NCBI GenBank assembly: GCA_050181375.1
Contig: JBFXDF010000153.1
Location: 1-9,006 of the forward strand
Direction: 5' to 3'
Length of the DNA stretch: 9,006 nt
DNA from: DATARH01 sp050181375
Lineage (GTDB): Bacteria > Pseudomonadota > Alphaproteobacteria > ATCC43930 > CGMCC-115725
Part shown: positions 1 to 6,357 of the stretch, piece by piece
How positions within the stretch are numbered: position 1 is the stretch's first letter
How the letters are laid out: each line of letters begins with the position of its first letter
Notes under the pieces: generated by a model
Databases searched by the model: none
Seen by the model: the letters and a program-made list of their open reading frames with translations, nothing else
What the model was told of the DNA's origin: nothing
Translations under genes and position numbers: made by a program

Positions 1-1469
1 ATCTCCCAGACGATCTGTTTGCGCTTCTCCTGGTCCGGCTCCCTCGACTGCTGCTCGTACATCTTTTCGAGTTCGGCGTTGCAGTAGTTCGTATAGTTGC
101 GTTCCGAGCCGCAGGCGTAATGCTCGCAGAAATACGCATCGGGATCGTCGACGCCGCTGCCGCTCAAATTGGCCGCAAGCATGAAGTCCTTGCGTGCGAT
201 CTTCGGGAACCAGTTGGCGGTCTCGACGACTTCGAGTTCGCCGTCGATGTAGATATTCTTCAGCTGGTCGATCAGCACCACTGCCGGGTCGCGGTATTGC
301 GCTATGTTGCGGGTCGCGACCTTGACCTTGAGCGGGTTGTTCGGTCCGTAGCCGTGCTTTTCCATCAGCTTGCGAGCCTCGGCCCGGCTCTTTTCGACAT
401 CCGGCCCGTATCCGGGCAGGGTCTGCAGAATTTCCATAGGCAGGCCCCACAGCCCCGAAGGCGGTGACTGCATCGCGCCGCCGATTGCTCCATGACCCTC
501 CGAAAGGATGTCGAGAAACGCCTTGCGGTCGATCGTCAGCATCATCGCCATGCGCATATCCGGATCGTTGAACGGCGGATTGTCGCGGTTGACCATGAAA
601 TTGAACGCAACCATTGTCGGATCGAGTTCGCAGATCGCGCTCGGCGCTTGGCTCTGCACGTCCTTCATCGTCTGCACGGTCTGCTCGAACGGGAACGTCA
701 TGTCGAACTGGCCGGCGATAAAGGCGAGAGTCTGCGTCGAGCGGTTCGGAATGATCGTCCATTCGATCGCGTCGAGATACGGCAGGCCCTTCTTCCAGTA
801 ATCGGGGTTCTTTGCGAACTTGATATGCTCGTTGCGCTTGTATTCGACAAACTTGAATGGCCCGGTGCCGATCGGCTTGTTGCGCATGTCGGCGGCCGGC
901 ACATGGCACGGATAGACCGGGCCATATGCCGAGGCGAGCAGCATCGTAAAGGCCGGCTGCGGCCGTTTCAGCACAAACGTGACCGTATCCTTGCCCTCGG
1001 TCACGACCTCGTCGAGGTTGCGATACCATGCCTTACGCGGGTTGAGCCGCAACTTGTCCTGCGATTGGCCGAGCAGCAGGTCCCAGGTGCATTTCACGTC
1101 GGCCGCGCTGAACGGCTTGCCGTCATGCCATTTGACGCCGTCGCGCAATTTGAAGGTCAGCCGCGTGTAGTCGTCGTTCCATTTCCAGCTCTCGGCCAGT
1201 TCCGGTTCGATAAATTCGGGCCGGTTCTGTTTTTCGTGCTGATTGAAGCGTATCAGGTTGTTGAACACGGCCGAGAACGGCGCGACGGCCGAAATCGTCG
1301 CCTCCTCGTGAATCGAGCCGCTGGCCGGGCTGTCGCGGTGAAAGAATCGCAGCGTACCGCCCGATTTCTGCGCCAACGCCGGCGTCGCGGCCCAGCCCAG
1401 GCACAGCGCGGCAAGCGCGCAGGCCCCCCATGTCAACGCACGGGCGGCCGACAAACGTCTCAAAGGCAT
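1..1469 (-). CDS. ABC transporter solute-binding protein, peptide/opine type (SBP_bac_5), partial at left edge
   Basis: This is the periplasmic receptor of an ABC importer of the dipeptide/oligopeptide/nickel class; the actual ligand cannot be read from sequence. The frame runs open from ATG 1469 to the window edge, giving 489 residues without a stop. Family members are usually about 500-550 residues, so only the extreme C-terminus is missing. Residues 1-33 form a Sec signal peptide: MPLRR, a hydrophobic core, then ALA before Q34, suggesting signal peptidase I cleavage and a soluble periplasmic protein. The family hallmark is at about residues 105-125 (FKLRDGVKWHDGKPFSAADV), and GTGPF (201-205) and NPDYW (221-225) also fit the family. 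The start is supported by GAGGAG just upstream, although only 2 nt separate it from the ATG. Permease and ATPase genes would be expected beyond the left edge. The gene is divergent from a broken HxlR regulator. Confidence 0.93.
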   Translation of the reverse strand, partial: MPLRRLSAARALTWGACALAALCLGWAATPALAQKSGGTLRFFHRDSPASGSIHEEATISAVAPFSAVFNNLIRFNQHEKQNRPEFIEPELAESWKWNDDYTRLTFKLRDGVKWHDGKPFSAADVKCTWDLLLGQSQDKLRLNPRKAWYRNLDEVVTEGKDTVTFVLKRPQPAFTMLLASAYGPVYPCHVPAADMRNKPIGTGPFKFVEYKRNEHIKFAKNPDYWKKGLPYLDAIEWTIIPNRSTQTLAFIAGQFDMTFPFEQTVQTMKDVQSQAPSAICELDPTMVAFNFMVNRDNPPFNDPDMRMAMMLTIDRKAFLDILSEGHGAIGGAMQSPPSGLWGLPMEILQTLPGYGPDVEKSRAEARKLMEKHGYGPNNPLKVKVATRNIAQYRDPAVVLIDQLKNIYIDGELEVVETANWFPKIARKDFMLAANLSGSGVDDPDAYFCEHYACGSERNYTNYCNAELEKMYEQQSREPDQEKRKQIVWE

Positions 1470-1501
1470 GTCTCCTCGCGAATTTTGGTTTTTCCATCCC
1501 G

Positions 1502-1531
1502 ATCGTAGCGGCAAGTCACCGGCGCGCACAA
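1502..1531 (-). promoter_or_regulatory. possible sigma-70-like promoter for the solute-binding protein
   Basis: On the minus strand, TTGTGC (1531-1526) is separated by 18 nt from TACGAT (1507-1502). This would place the transcript start about 25-30 nt upstream of the ATG at 1469. The boxes are approximate matches to a -35/-10 pair, and in such GC-rich DNA a chance match is quite possible. Confidence 0.3.
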
Positions 1532-1642
1532 GCGCAGGTTGCTTGCGCCCCCGTTTTGCACCGCTTCCGGTACAGATATTGGACTAGATCGGCCCGGTCC
1601 GAGCCTTGGACTGCGGTGGTCAGGCATTGGCGGGCAACAGCA

Positions 1643-2110
1643 ATGAAAACCTTTGGACAATATTGTCCTATCGCGCAGGCGGCCGAAATCCTCAACCAGC
1701 GATGGACGCTGCTGATCCTGCGCGACCTGTTATACGGCGCCCGGCGGTTCAATGAGCTCCGGAAATTCGTACCGCTGATGTCGCCGTCGCTGCTGTCGCG
1801 GCGGCTGCGCGAGTTTGAAACTGCGGGCTGATCGAGCGGCGGCGCGGCGCACGCGGCGTGACCGAATACTGGCCGACCCAGGCGGCCGACGAACTGATGC
1901 CGGTTCTCGAACTGCTCGGCGCCTGGGGACAGCGCTGGGTCCGCAACCGGCTGAAGGAGGACGAGCTCGACGCCAACCTGCTGATGTCCATGGTCCACAA
2001 CGTGATCGACGCGAGCCGGTTTCCGGCCGGCAGAACCATCGTCGCGATCCTCTTCACCGACGATCCACCGCTGCAAATGGAGGCATGGCGCGTCGATCAA
2101 TGGTGGCTGA
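1643..2110 (+). pseudogene. HxlR-family winged-helix transcriptional regulator, frameshifted and truncated
   Basis: The product starts at ATG 1643 and reads CPIAQAAEILNQRWTLLILR, then FNEL and SPSLLSRRLREFE, the DNA-binding winged helix typical of HxlR regulators. The frame hits TGA at 1829-1831 after 62 residues. The family sequence continues directly in the next frame (LIERRRGARGVTEYWPT, then LGAWGQRWVRNRL), as if one C had been lost near 1828. Continued homology ends around WWLIV at about 2110. Related full-length regulators with an added C-terminal domain are about 220 residues, so roughly 70 residues are missing and acyl-CoA dehydrogenase sequence follows instead. An intact gene would probably have controlled a neighbouring catabolic or transport gene. 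A sequencing error could explain the frameshift alone but not the fused tail. The intact DNA-binding half could in principle still be made as a 62-residue peptide. Confidence 0.8.
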
Positions 2111-2362
2111 TCGTTGGCCGATGCCGAAGGCGGGCCGAAAATCGTTCATGCGTTTCTGCCGCGAGAGCAGGACGGCTGCCGCATCGTCGAGACGTGGGAC
2201 ACGATGGGCATGCGCGCGACCCGCAGCGACGATGTCGTGCTGGAGGGCGCCTTTGTTCCCGACAGATATGTCGCGCGGATCGTGCCGGCGGGCGGCGCCG
2301 ATGCGTTTGTCCTCGGCCTGTTCGCCTGGGCCGATCTCGGCGAGCAGCCGCGCTGGGGATAG
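2111..2362 (+). pseudogene. acyl-CoA dehydrogenase fragment (middle domain only)
   Basis: The frame that includes TTG 2114 encodes LADAEGGPKIVHAFLPRE followed by TWDTMGMRATRSDDVVLEG and AFVPD. This is the signature of the end of the middle beta domain of acyl-CoA dehydrogenases, FAD enzymes that introduce the alpha-beta double bond into acyl-CoA. Recognisable similarity runs to about LGLFAWA (around 2331), then unrelated residues lead to TAG at 2360-2362. Only about 70-80 of the usual 380 or so residues are present. The N-terminal helical domain and the C-terminal helical domain, which normally holds the catalytic base, are absent. An in-frame TGA lies at 2108-2110, immediately upstream. It is a non-functional remnant joined to the regulator remnant. 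Confidence 0.75.
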
Positions 2363-2490
2363 GATTTCAGCTCCTCGGAGCGCGGCCAACCGCTCGGATC
2401 AGGTCAGCTTATCGCTTGCAGTCGAAAACGTCTCCGGCTGGTATGGGCTGCCCGCGATCGGGGCGCGATGGGTTGAGGAGCCGAGCAGCC
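2363..2490 (+). other. short non-coding or decayed stretch before the LapA-domain gene
   Basis: No gene is recognised in these 128 bases. All three plus frames give low-complexity arginine- and serine-rich translations typical of non-coding GC-rich DNA. The stretch ends in GAGGAG (2475-2480), which serves as the ribosome binding site of the next gene, 10 nt before GTG 2491. Confidence 0.4.
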
Positions 2491-2886
2491 GTGAGAGTCC
2501 TGTACTGGATCATCCTCGGGTTGGCCGCGCTTGCCCTTGCGCTGTTCGCCGCGTCGAACCGCACGACGGTCGCGCTCGGTCTGTGGCCGTTCGGTCTCGC
2601 GCTGGAACTGCCGCTTTACCTCGCGATTCTGCTGACCTTTCTTGCCGGCTTCCTGTGCGGCGCGCTGGCGGCGTGGTTCGGCGGCCGCCATTGGCGGCGC
2701 GAGGCGCGCCAGCGGCGACGGCGTGTCATCGCGCTTGAAAGCGAGCTGGAGGCAACGCAGGCACAGCTCGCCGAAGCGACGCCGCCGGCCGCAAGCACGG
2801 CGCCTTCCGGGCAGGAACTCGCGCCGCCGAAGGTCCCGCCGCCCACCCCGGCCGATCGGCCGGCACGGGTTGCGGCGCGCGGTTGA
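2491..2886 (+). CDS. LapA/DUF1049-domain small inner-membrane protein
   Basis: A 131-residue protein starting at GTG 2491, with GAGGAG 10 nt upstream. Two hydrophobic segments (about residues 4-21, VLYWIILGLAALALALF, and about 40-63, LPLYLAILLTFLAGFLCG) are separated by a short loop containing SNRTTVALGLWPF. This is the pattern of the LapA (lipopolysaccharide assembly protein A, DUF1049) family. A basic stretch (WRREARQRRRR) and a short helix with heptad-like spacing (ALESELEATQAQLAE) follow, then a proline/alanine-rich tail. The predicted topology is both ends in the cytoplasm. In E. coli, LapA acts with LapB in controlling LPS synthesis; whether this homologue does so is unknown. The same reading frame is open far upstream through the regulator remnant, but that upstream part is not LapA. 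The stop overlaps the ribosome binding site of the next gene, suggesting a two-gene operon. Confidence 0.85.
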   Translation: MRVLYWIILGLAALALALFAASNRTTVALGLWPFGLALELPLYLAILLTFLAGFLCGALAAWFGGRHWRREARQRRRRVIALESELEATQAQLAEATPPAASTAPSGQELAPPKVPPPTPADRPARVAARG

Positions 2887-2898
2887 GGAGCGGCCTCG

Positions 2899-3843
2899 GT
2901 GTTTGTCGTCGATGCCGCGGCGATCCACCGGCTGCTCGATTTCCCCAGTCTGATCGAGGCGCTGCGGACCGCGTTTCGCGACGGCGTTGTGGCGCCGCCG
3001 CGTCATCATCACGAAATCGCCGCGACAGAGCGGGACGGCAATCCCGGCACGCTGCTGCTGATGCCGGCGTGGCGGCTTGGCGAGTCGCTCGGCATCAAAA
3101 TCGTTACCGTGTTCCCCGACAACGCGCGCCGCTCACTGCCATCGGTTCACGGCACCTACCTGCTGCTCGACGCCGCGACCGGTGCGCCGGTCGCCGTGCT
3201 CGACGGCACCGCGCTGACCCTGCGTCGCACGGCCGCGGCGTCGGCGCTCGCCGCCTCGTTTCTCGCGCGAGAAAACAGCGCCGTGCATCTGATGGTCGGC
3301 ACCGGCGCGCTCGCGCCGTACCTGATCGCGGCCCACAAAACGGTGCGGCCGATCCGCGAGACCCGCATCTGGGGGCGCGATCCGCAAAAGGCTGCCGCGC
3401 TGGCTGCAAATCTGATGGAGAGTGGGGCTGCCGCTGTTGCCGTCTCCGACCTCGCCGAGGCGGCGGCGACTTCCGACATCGTCACCTGCGCGACCCTGTC
3501 GCGAGAACCGCTGGTGCGCGGCGCGTGGCTCAAGCCCGGCGCGCATCTCGATCTGGTCGGCTCCTACCGCCCGGACATGCGCGAGGCCGACGACGCCGCC
3601 ATTCGCCGCGCCCGCGTGTTTGTCGATACCGACGCGGCCTTGCGCCAGGCCGGCGACATCGTGCAGCCGCTCCGCTCCGGCGCGCTGGCGCGCGAGGACA
3701 TCGCCGGCGACCTGACCGGTCTGGCCCGCGGCGCCTGTGACGGCCGGCGGGAAGCGGAAGAGATCACGTTGTTCAAGTCGGTCGGGACCGCGCTCGAGGA
3801 CCTCGCCGCGGCCGAGCTGGCGGCGGGTCGCTTTGCCGGCTGA
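2899..3843 (+). CDS. ornithine cyclodeaminase/mu-crystallin family NAD(P)-dependent enzyme
   Basis: A 314-residue protein, the normal length for the family, which includes ornithine cyclodeaminase, alanine dehydrogenase of the archaeal type and pyrroline-2-carboxylate reductases. The substrate cannot be decided from sequence. Visible landmarks are GIKIVTVFPDN (65-75, with K67 at the expected substrate-binding lysine), LRRTAAASALA (108-118), a Rossmann dinucleotide-binding loop MVGTGALAP (132-140) with WGRDPQKA (158-165), GAHLDLVGSYRPDMRE (214-229) and the C-terminal ITLFKSVGTALEDLAAA (289-305). The conserved aspartate of the active site is probably D226, by position. The start is GTG 2899 with GAGGAG at 2885-2890, 8 nt away and overlapping the stop of the LapA-domain gene, so the two are probably co-transcribed. 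The nucleotide loop reads GTGALA rather than the more usual GxGxQA. Confidence 0.9.
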   Translation: MFVVDAAAIHRLLDFPSLIEALRTAFRDGVVAPPRHHHEIAATERDGNPGTLLLMPAWRLGESLGIKIVTVFPDNARRSLPSVHGTYLLLDAATGAPVAVLDGTALTLRRTAAASALAASFLARENSAVHLMVGTGALAPYLIAAHKTVRPIRETRIWGRDPQKAAALAANLMESGAAAVAVSDLAEAAATSDIVTCATLSREPLVRGAWLKPGAHLDLVGSYRPDMREADDAAIRRARVFVDTDAALRQAGDIVQPLRSGALAREDIAGDLTGLARGACDGRREAEEITLFKSVGTALEDLAAAELAAGRFAG

Positions 3844-3896
3844 CGGCATCCGGTTGACGCGAAGACAGCGCGGGCGGATCGGGGGTAAGCTAGCGC

Positions 3897-3913
3897 CCGC
3901 GGCGGTGCCGCGG
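3897..3913 (+). other. short perfect GC hairpin between two plus-strand genes
   Basis: CCGCGGC and GCCGCGG form a 7-bp perfect stem around the loop GGT. It lies in the 93-bp gap between the cyclodeaminase-like gene and the LLM oxidoreductase, 12 nt before the latter's Shine-Dalgarno sequence. No T-run follows, so it is not a canonical intrinsic terminator. It could attenuate read-through or shape the 5' leader of the next gene. Confidence 0.4.
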
Positions 3914-3936
3914 ATTGGCGGATCGGGAGGACGGCG

Positions 3937-5088
3937 ATGAAAGTCGGGATCGCGCTCAACATGCTGTGCCAGGCCGGACGCTCGGACGCCGCGGTGGTCG
4001 GCGAGCATCTGGCCCTCGGCGACCTGGCCGAGCCGCTTGGCTTCGACTCGATCTTCGCGCTCGAACACCATTTTACCGGCTACGCGATGTCGCCGGCGCC
4101 GACCCAGCTCCTCGCCTACTACGCCGGACGCACAAAACGCATCCAGCTCGGCACGGCGGTCATCGTCTTACCGTGGCACGACCCGGTACGGGTCGCGGAG
4201 CAGATCGCGCTGCTCGACATATTGTGCGGCGGGCGCTGCCTGTTCGGGTTTGGGCGCGGCGCGGCCAGCGTCGAATACGAGGGGTTCCGCATTCCGATGG
4301 AGGAGGCGCGGCCGCGCTTTGTCGAGGCCGCGAAAATCGTCGTCGCGGCGCTGAGCGGCGAGACCTTTTCCTATGACGGAGAGTTCCACAAAATCCCGCG
4401 CACCGCGATCCGCCCGCGGCCAATCTCGCACCCGGAGCGGCGCTTCTACGCCTCGGCGGTCAGTCCGGATTCGGCCGAGATCATGGCCAAGCTCGGCTTC
4501 GGCCTGCTGATGATCATGCAGAACGAGTGGGGCAAGGCCGCCGAGGATATTGTCCGCTATCGCGAGATCGCGACCGAGGCCGGACATCCGCCACGCCCGC
4601 CGATCATCCTGACAAATGTCTGTTGCGCCGAGAGCCGCGACGAGGCTTACGAGCGCGCCTTCAAATATCTCGGCCAGAAATGGCAGTCGATCGACGACCA
4701 CTACCATTTCTCGGACGGGCATCTCGCGACCGTCAAAGGCTACGAGAGCTACGGCAAGATGGCGCGCACCTACGCCAAGATCGGCGAAAGCGCCGAGACC
4801 CGCAAAAAAGCGACCGACTTCTATGTCGGCATCCAGATCGTCGGCACGCCTGCCGACTGCCTCGAAAAGATCGCCGAATTAACGCGGCTGACCGGCCTCG
4901 ACCACCTCGTGACCGAGTATTCGTTCGGCGCCATGCCGCACGAGGAAGCCGAACTCAACATGCGCCTGTTCGCCGACAAGGTGCTGCCAATCCTGCAGCA
5001 CGACCCGGCCTTCGCCGGCGGCGGGCTTCCAGAAACCGCGCCGGCCCCGTCCCGTGAGGAGCAGGAGCGCCTGTTCGCGCCGGCGTGA
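3937..5088 (+). CDS. LLM-class (luciferase-like) flavin-dependent oxidoreductase
   Basis: A 383-residue protein of the bacterial luciferase-like monooxygenase family. These TIM-barrel enzymes use reduced FMN or F420 to oxidise small organic substrates; the substrate here is unknown. Landmarks are MKVGIALNM at the first strand, GFDSIFALEHHF (35-46), TKRIQLGTAVIVLPWHDPVRVAEQIALLD (66-94), GRCLFGFGRGAA (99-110) and the late motif GIQIVGTPADCLEKI (298-312). The alanine/proline/glutamate-rich last 25 residues look like a disordered tail. The ATG start is well supported by GGGAGGA (3925-3931), 5 nt upstream. The gene is separated from the upstream pair by 93 bp and converges on the Smr gene with only 24 bp between stops, so it may be its own transcription unit. 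FMN is more likely than F420 as cofactor in a proteobacterium; this is an inference. Confidence 0.92.
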   Translation: MKVGIALNMLCQAGRSDAAVVGEHLALGDLAEPLGFDSIFALEHHFTGYAMSPAPTQLLAYYAGRTKRIQLGTAVIVLPWHDPVRVAEQIALLDILCGGRCLFGFGRGAASVEYEGFRIPMEEARPRFVEAAKIVVAALSGETFSYDGEFHKIPRTAIRPRPISHPERRFYASAVSPDSAEIMAKLGFGLLMIMQNEWGKAAEDIVRYREIATEAGHPPRPPIILTNVCCAESRDEAYERAFKYLGQKWQSIDDHYHFSDGHLATVKGYESYGKMARTYAKIGESAETRKKATDFYVGIQIVGTPADCLEKIAELTRLTGLDHLVTEYSFGAMPHEEAELNMRLFADKVLPILQHDPAFAGGGLPETAPAPSREEQERLFAPA

Positions 5089-5112
5089 GTCGCCAGAAGT
5101 CGCCCTGCCCGG

Positions 5113-5649
5113 CTACGAGGCCTTGCGCAGCAGCAGATAGAGCGCGCCGGCGCCGCCGTCGCACGGCTGCGCCCTGGTCATCGCGAGCATGTGCCGCCGC
5201 AACTCGGGCTCGTTGAGCCAGCGCGGCACGGCGGATTTCAGGATGCCGCCGCTGATCCGACCGTGACCGGTGATAACCAGCACAACGCGGCGGCCGATGG
5301 CGCGCGACCCCGAGACAAACCCGGCCAGCGCGCGATGCGCCTCCGCCTGTGTCATCCCGTGCAGATCGAGCCTGGCCTCGATCGGAAAACGGCCGCGCCG
5401 CAGCCGCTCAGCGCTACGGCGGTCCAGCCCGGCGAAGGCGTCGAGCGATGGCTGTCGGTGTTGTTGCGGCAAAGGTTTTATCTGGACCGCGGGCATCCTG
5501 CCCGCATCTGCAGCAGAGCGGGCAGGATGCCCGCGGTCCAAGGGCGGCGGTTCATCGTTCATGTCGGGAAATGCGCGGCGCCCGGGCAGCGGGATCACGT
5601 CCCGCATCGCCCGCCGCCACAGGCCGAGATCGTCGGACGACAACCGCAT
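5113..5649 (-). CDS. Smr-domain (MutS2 C-terminal-like) putative nuclease
   Basis: A 178-residue protein with a C-terminal Smr domain (about residues 88-178). It contains LDLHGMTQAEAHRAL (94-108), VLVITGHGRISGGILKSAVP (123-142) and GGAGALYLLLR (165-175). Smr domains bind branched or structured nucleic acid and several nick DNA or cleave RNA; the target of this stand-alone form is unknown. The N-terminus LSSDDLGLWRRAM followed by PLPGRR matches stand-alone alphaproteobacterial Smr proteins. Between the two parts is a linker in which residues 37-56 (DRGHPAR to AGRMPAVQ) are encoded by a long perfect palindrome. The ATG at 5649 shares one base with the lutC stop (TAATG), indicating translational coupling, and AGAGG lies upstream. 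It is therefore the last gene of the lut transcript, an unusual partner for that operon. Confidence 0.9.
   Translation of the reverse strand: MRLSSDDLGLWRRAMRDVIPLPGRRAFPDMNDEPPPLDRGHPARSAADAGRMPAVQIKPLPQQHRQPSLDAFAGLDRRSAERLRRGRFPIEARLDLHGMTQAEAHRALAGFVSGSRAIGRRVVLVITGHGRISGGILKSAVPRWLNEPELRRHMLAMTRAQPCDGGAGALYLLLRKAS
5483..5540. repeat. intragenic palindromic element, 23-bp perfect inverted repeat
   Basis: The left arm 5483-5505 begins TGGACCGCGGGC and the right arm 5518-5540 ends GCCCGCGGTCCA. The two arms are perfect reverse complements over 23 bp. The 12-nt centre (5506-5517) can add a further 4-bp stem TCTG/CAGA around CAG after one bulged A. The whole element lies inside the Smr coding sequence and is read through without a stop, in the Pro-rich linker outside the conserved domain. 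The features resemble mobile palindromic elements that insert in frame into genes. No second copy occurs in this window. Confidence 0.85.
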
Positions 5650-6350
5650 TACGGCTCGGGCCTCTTGGCGCCGTCGACGAGCACGACATGGAGCCGGCGC
5701 GGACCATGCGCGCCGAGCTGGATGCGCTGCTCGATGTCGCCGGTGCGCGACGGGCCGGTGATCAGGTTGACCGTGCGCGGCCAGTTCCGCCCGTCGTCGC
5801 CGGTCCCGGCGCGGACCCGGTCCCAGGCGTCCTCGTAGCCGGCGACAATCTGCCCGGCGCGCACGACGACAATGTGCGTGTCAGGCAGAAAATTGAGCGT
5901 CGTCGGCGTGTCGGCGCCGGATACCAGCATCAGGGTGCCGGTCTCGGCGACCGCCGCGAGACATGGCGTCAGCGACACCGCGTCGCTCGGCTCGGCGCGT
6001 CCGCGCCGAATTCGCAGCAGCGGGCGCTCGCGCCACGGGATCGCATCGAGCGCCGGATCGGGCGCCATGACCAGCTCGGCGGGCAAATTCTCGGCCGCCA
6101 GATAGCGCGCCACCTCGGCCGGGATCTCAGCCTCGGAAGCGACCCGGGCGACCGTGGTCTGCACCTCCTCGGCCATCGCGACAAACAGATCGACCCGCGC
6201 CGCGTCGTCGAGTGCGGCGGCGCGCGCCGGAACCAGGTTGCGGCGATGCGCGGCGACTCGGTGCTCGAGTGCCGTCCGCGTTTCGGCCGGCAGCGGGCCG
6301 CGCCGCAACCCGCGGCGGATCGCGCCGAGTATATCGTCTCGCGCGGTCAC
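5649..6350 (-). CDS. lutC: LutC-type LUD-domain protein of lactate utilisation
   Basis: A 233-residue protein, the normal LutC/YkgG length. With LutA and LutB it forms the iron-sulfur lactate oxidation system first described in Bacillus subtilis, oxidising L-lactate to pyruvate; LutC carries no iron-sulfur motif. Visible features are the N-terminal helix ARDDILGAIRRGL, the LUD core AETGTLMLVSGADTPTTLNF (135-154), HIVVVRAGQIVAGYEDAW (159-176), and the closing ITGPSRTGDIEQRIQLGAHG (197-216) with RRLHVVLVDG. The open frame extends upstream to 6533, but that part overlaps lutB and lacks family similarity. GTG 6350 is chosen because it gives MTARDD, as in relatives, and has GGATGAGG just upstream. 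GTG 6353 is an equally near alternative. Its start lies 7 nt after the lutB stop, and its own stop overlaps the Smr start. Confidence 0.92.
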   Translation of the reverse strand: MTARDDILGAIRRGLRRGPLPAETRTALEHRVAAHRRNLVPARAAALDDAARVDLFVAMAEEVQTTVARVASEAEIPAEVARYLAAENLPAELVMAPDPALDAIPWRERPLLRIRRGRAEPSDAVSLTPCLAAVAETGTLMLVSGADTPTTLNFLPDTHIVVVRAGQIVAGYEDAWDRVRAGTGDDGRNWPRTVNLITGPSRTGDIEQRIQLGAHGPRRLHVVLVDGAKRPEP

Positions 6351-6357
6351 CACGGCC

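Noticed and set aside
492..1508. 338-codon plus-strand frame opposite the solute-binding protein
   Set aside because: The minus strand gives a complete SBP_bac_5 protein with signal peptide and family motifs; the plus frame has none.
2404..2460. Translation LSLAVENVSGWYG resembling the start of a branched-chain ABC ATPase
   Set aside because: The match is only about a dozen residues, with no Walker A or other motif following in any frame, so chance is likely.
2471..2891. Identical 11-mer GGTTGAGGAGC before both the LapA-domain and cyclodeaminase-like genes
   Set aside because: Both copies are simply a Shine-Dalgarno sequence in similar GC-rich context; no longer duplication surrounds them.
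3854..3891. TTGACG with a downstream TAAGCT as a promoter for the LLM oxidoreductase
   Set aside because: The two boxes are 26 nt apart, too far for a normal -35/-10 pair, and no better -10 lies at 16-18 nt.
3133..4071. 312-codon minus-strand frame opposite the cyclodeaminase-like gene
   Set aside because: It crosses two well-supported plus-strand genes and shows no recognisable domain.
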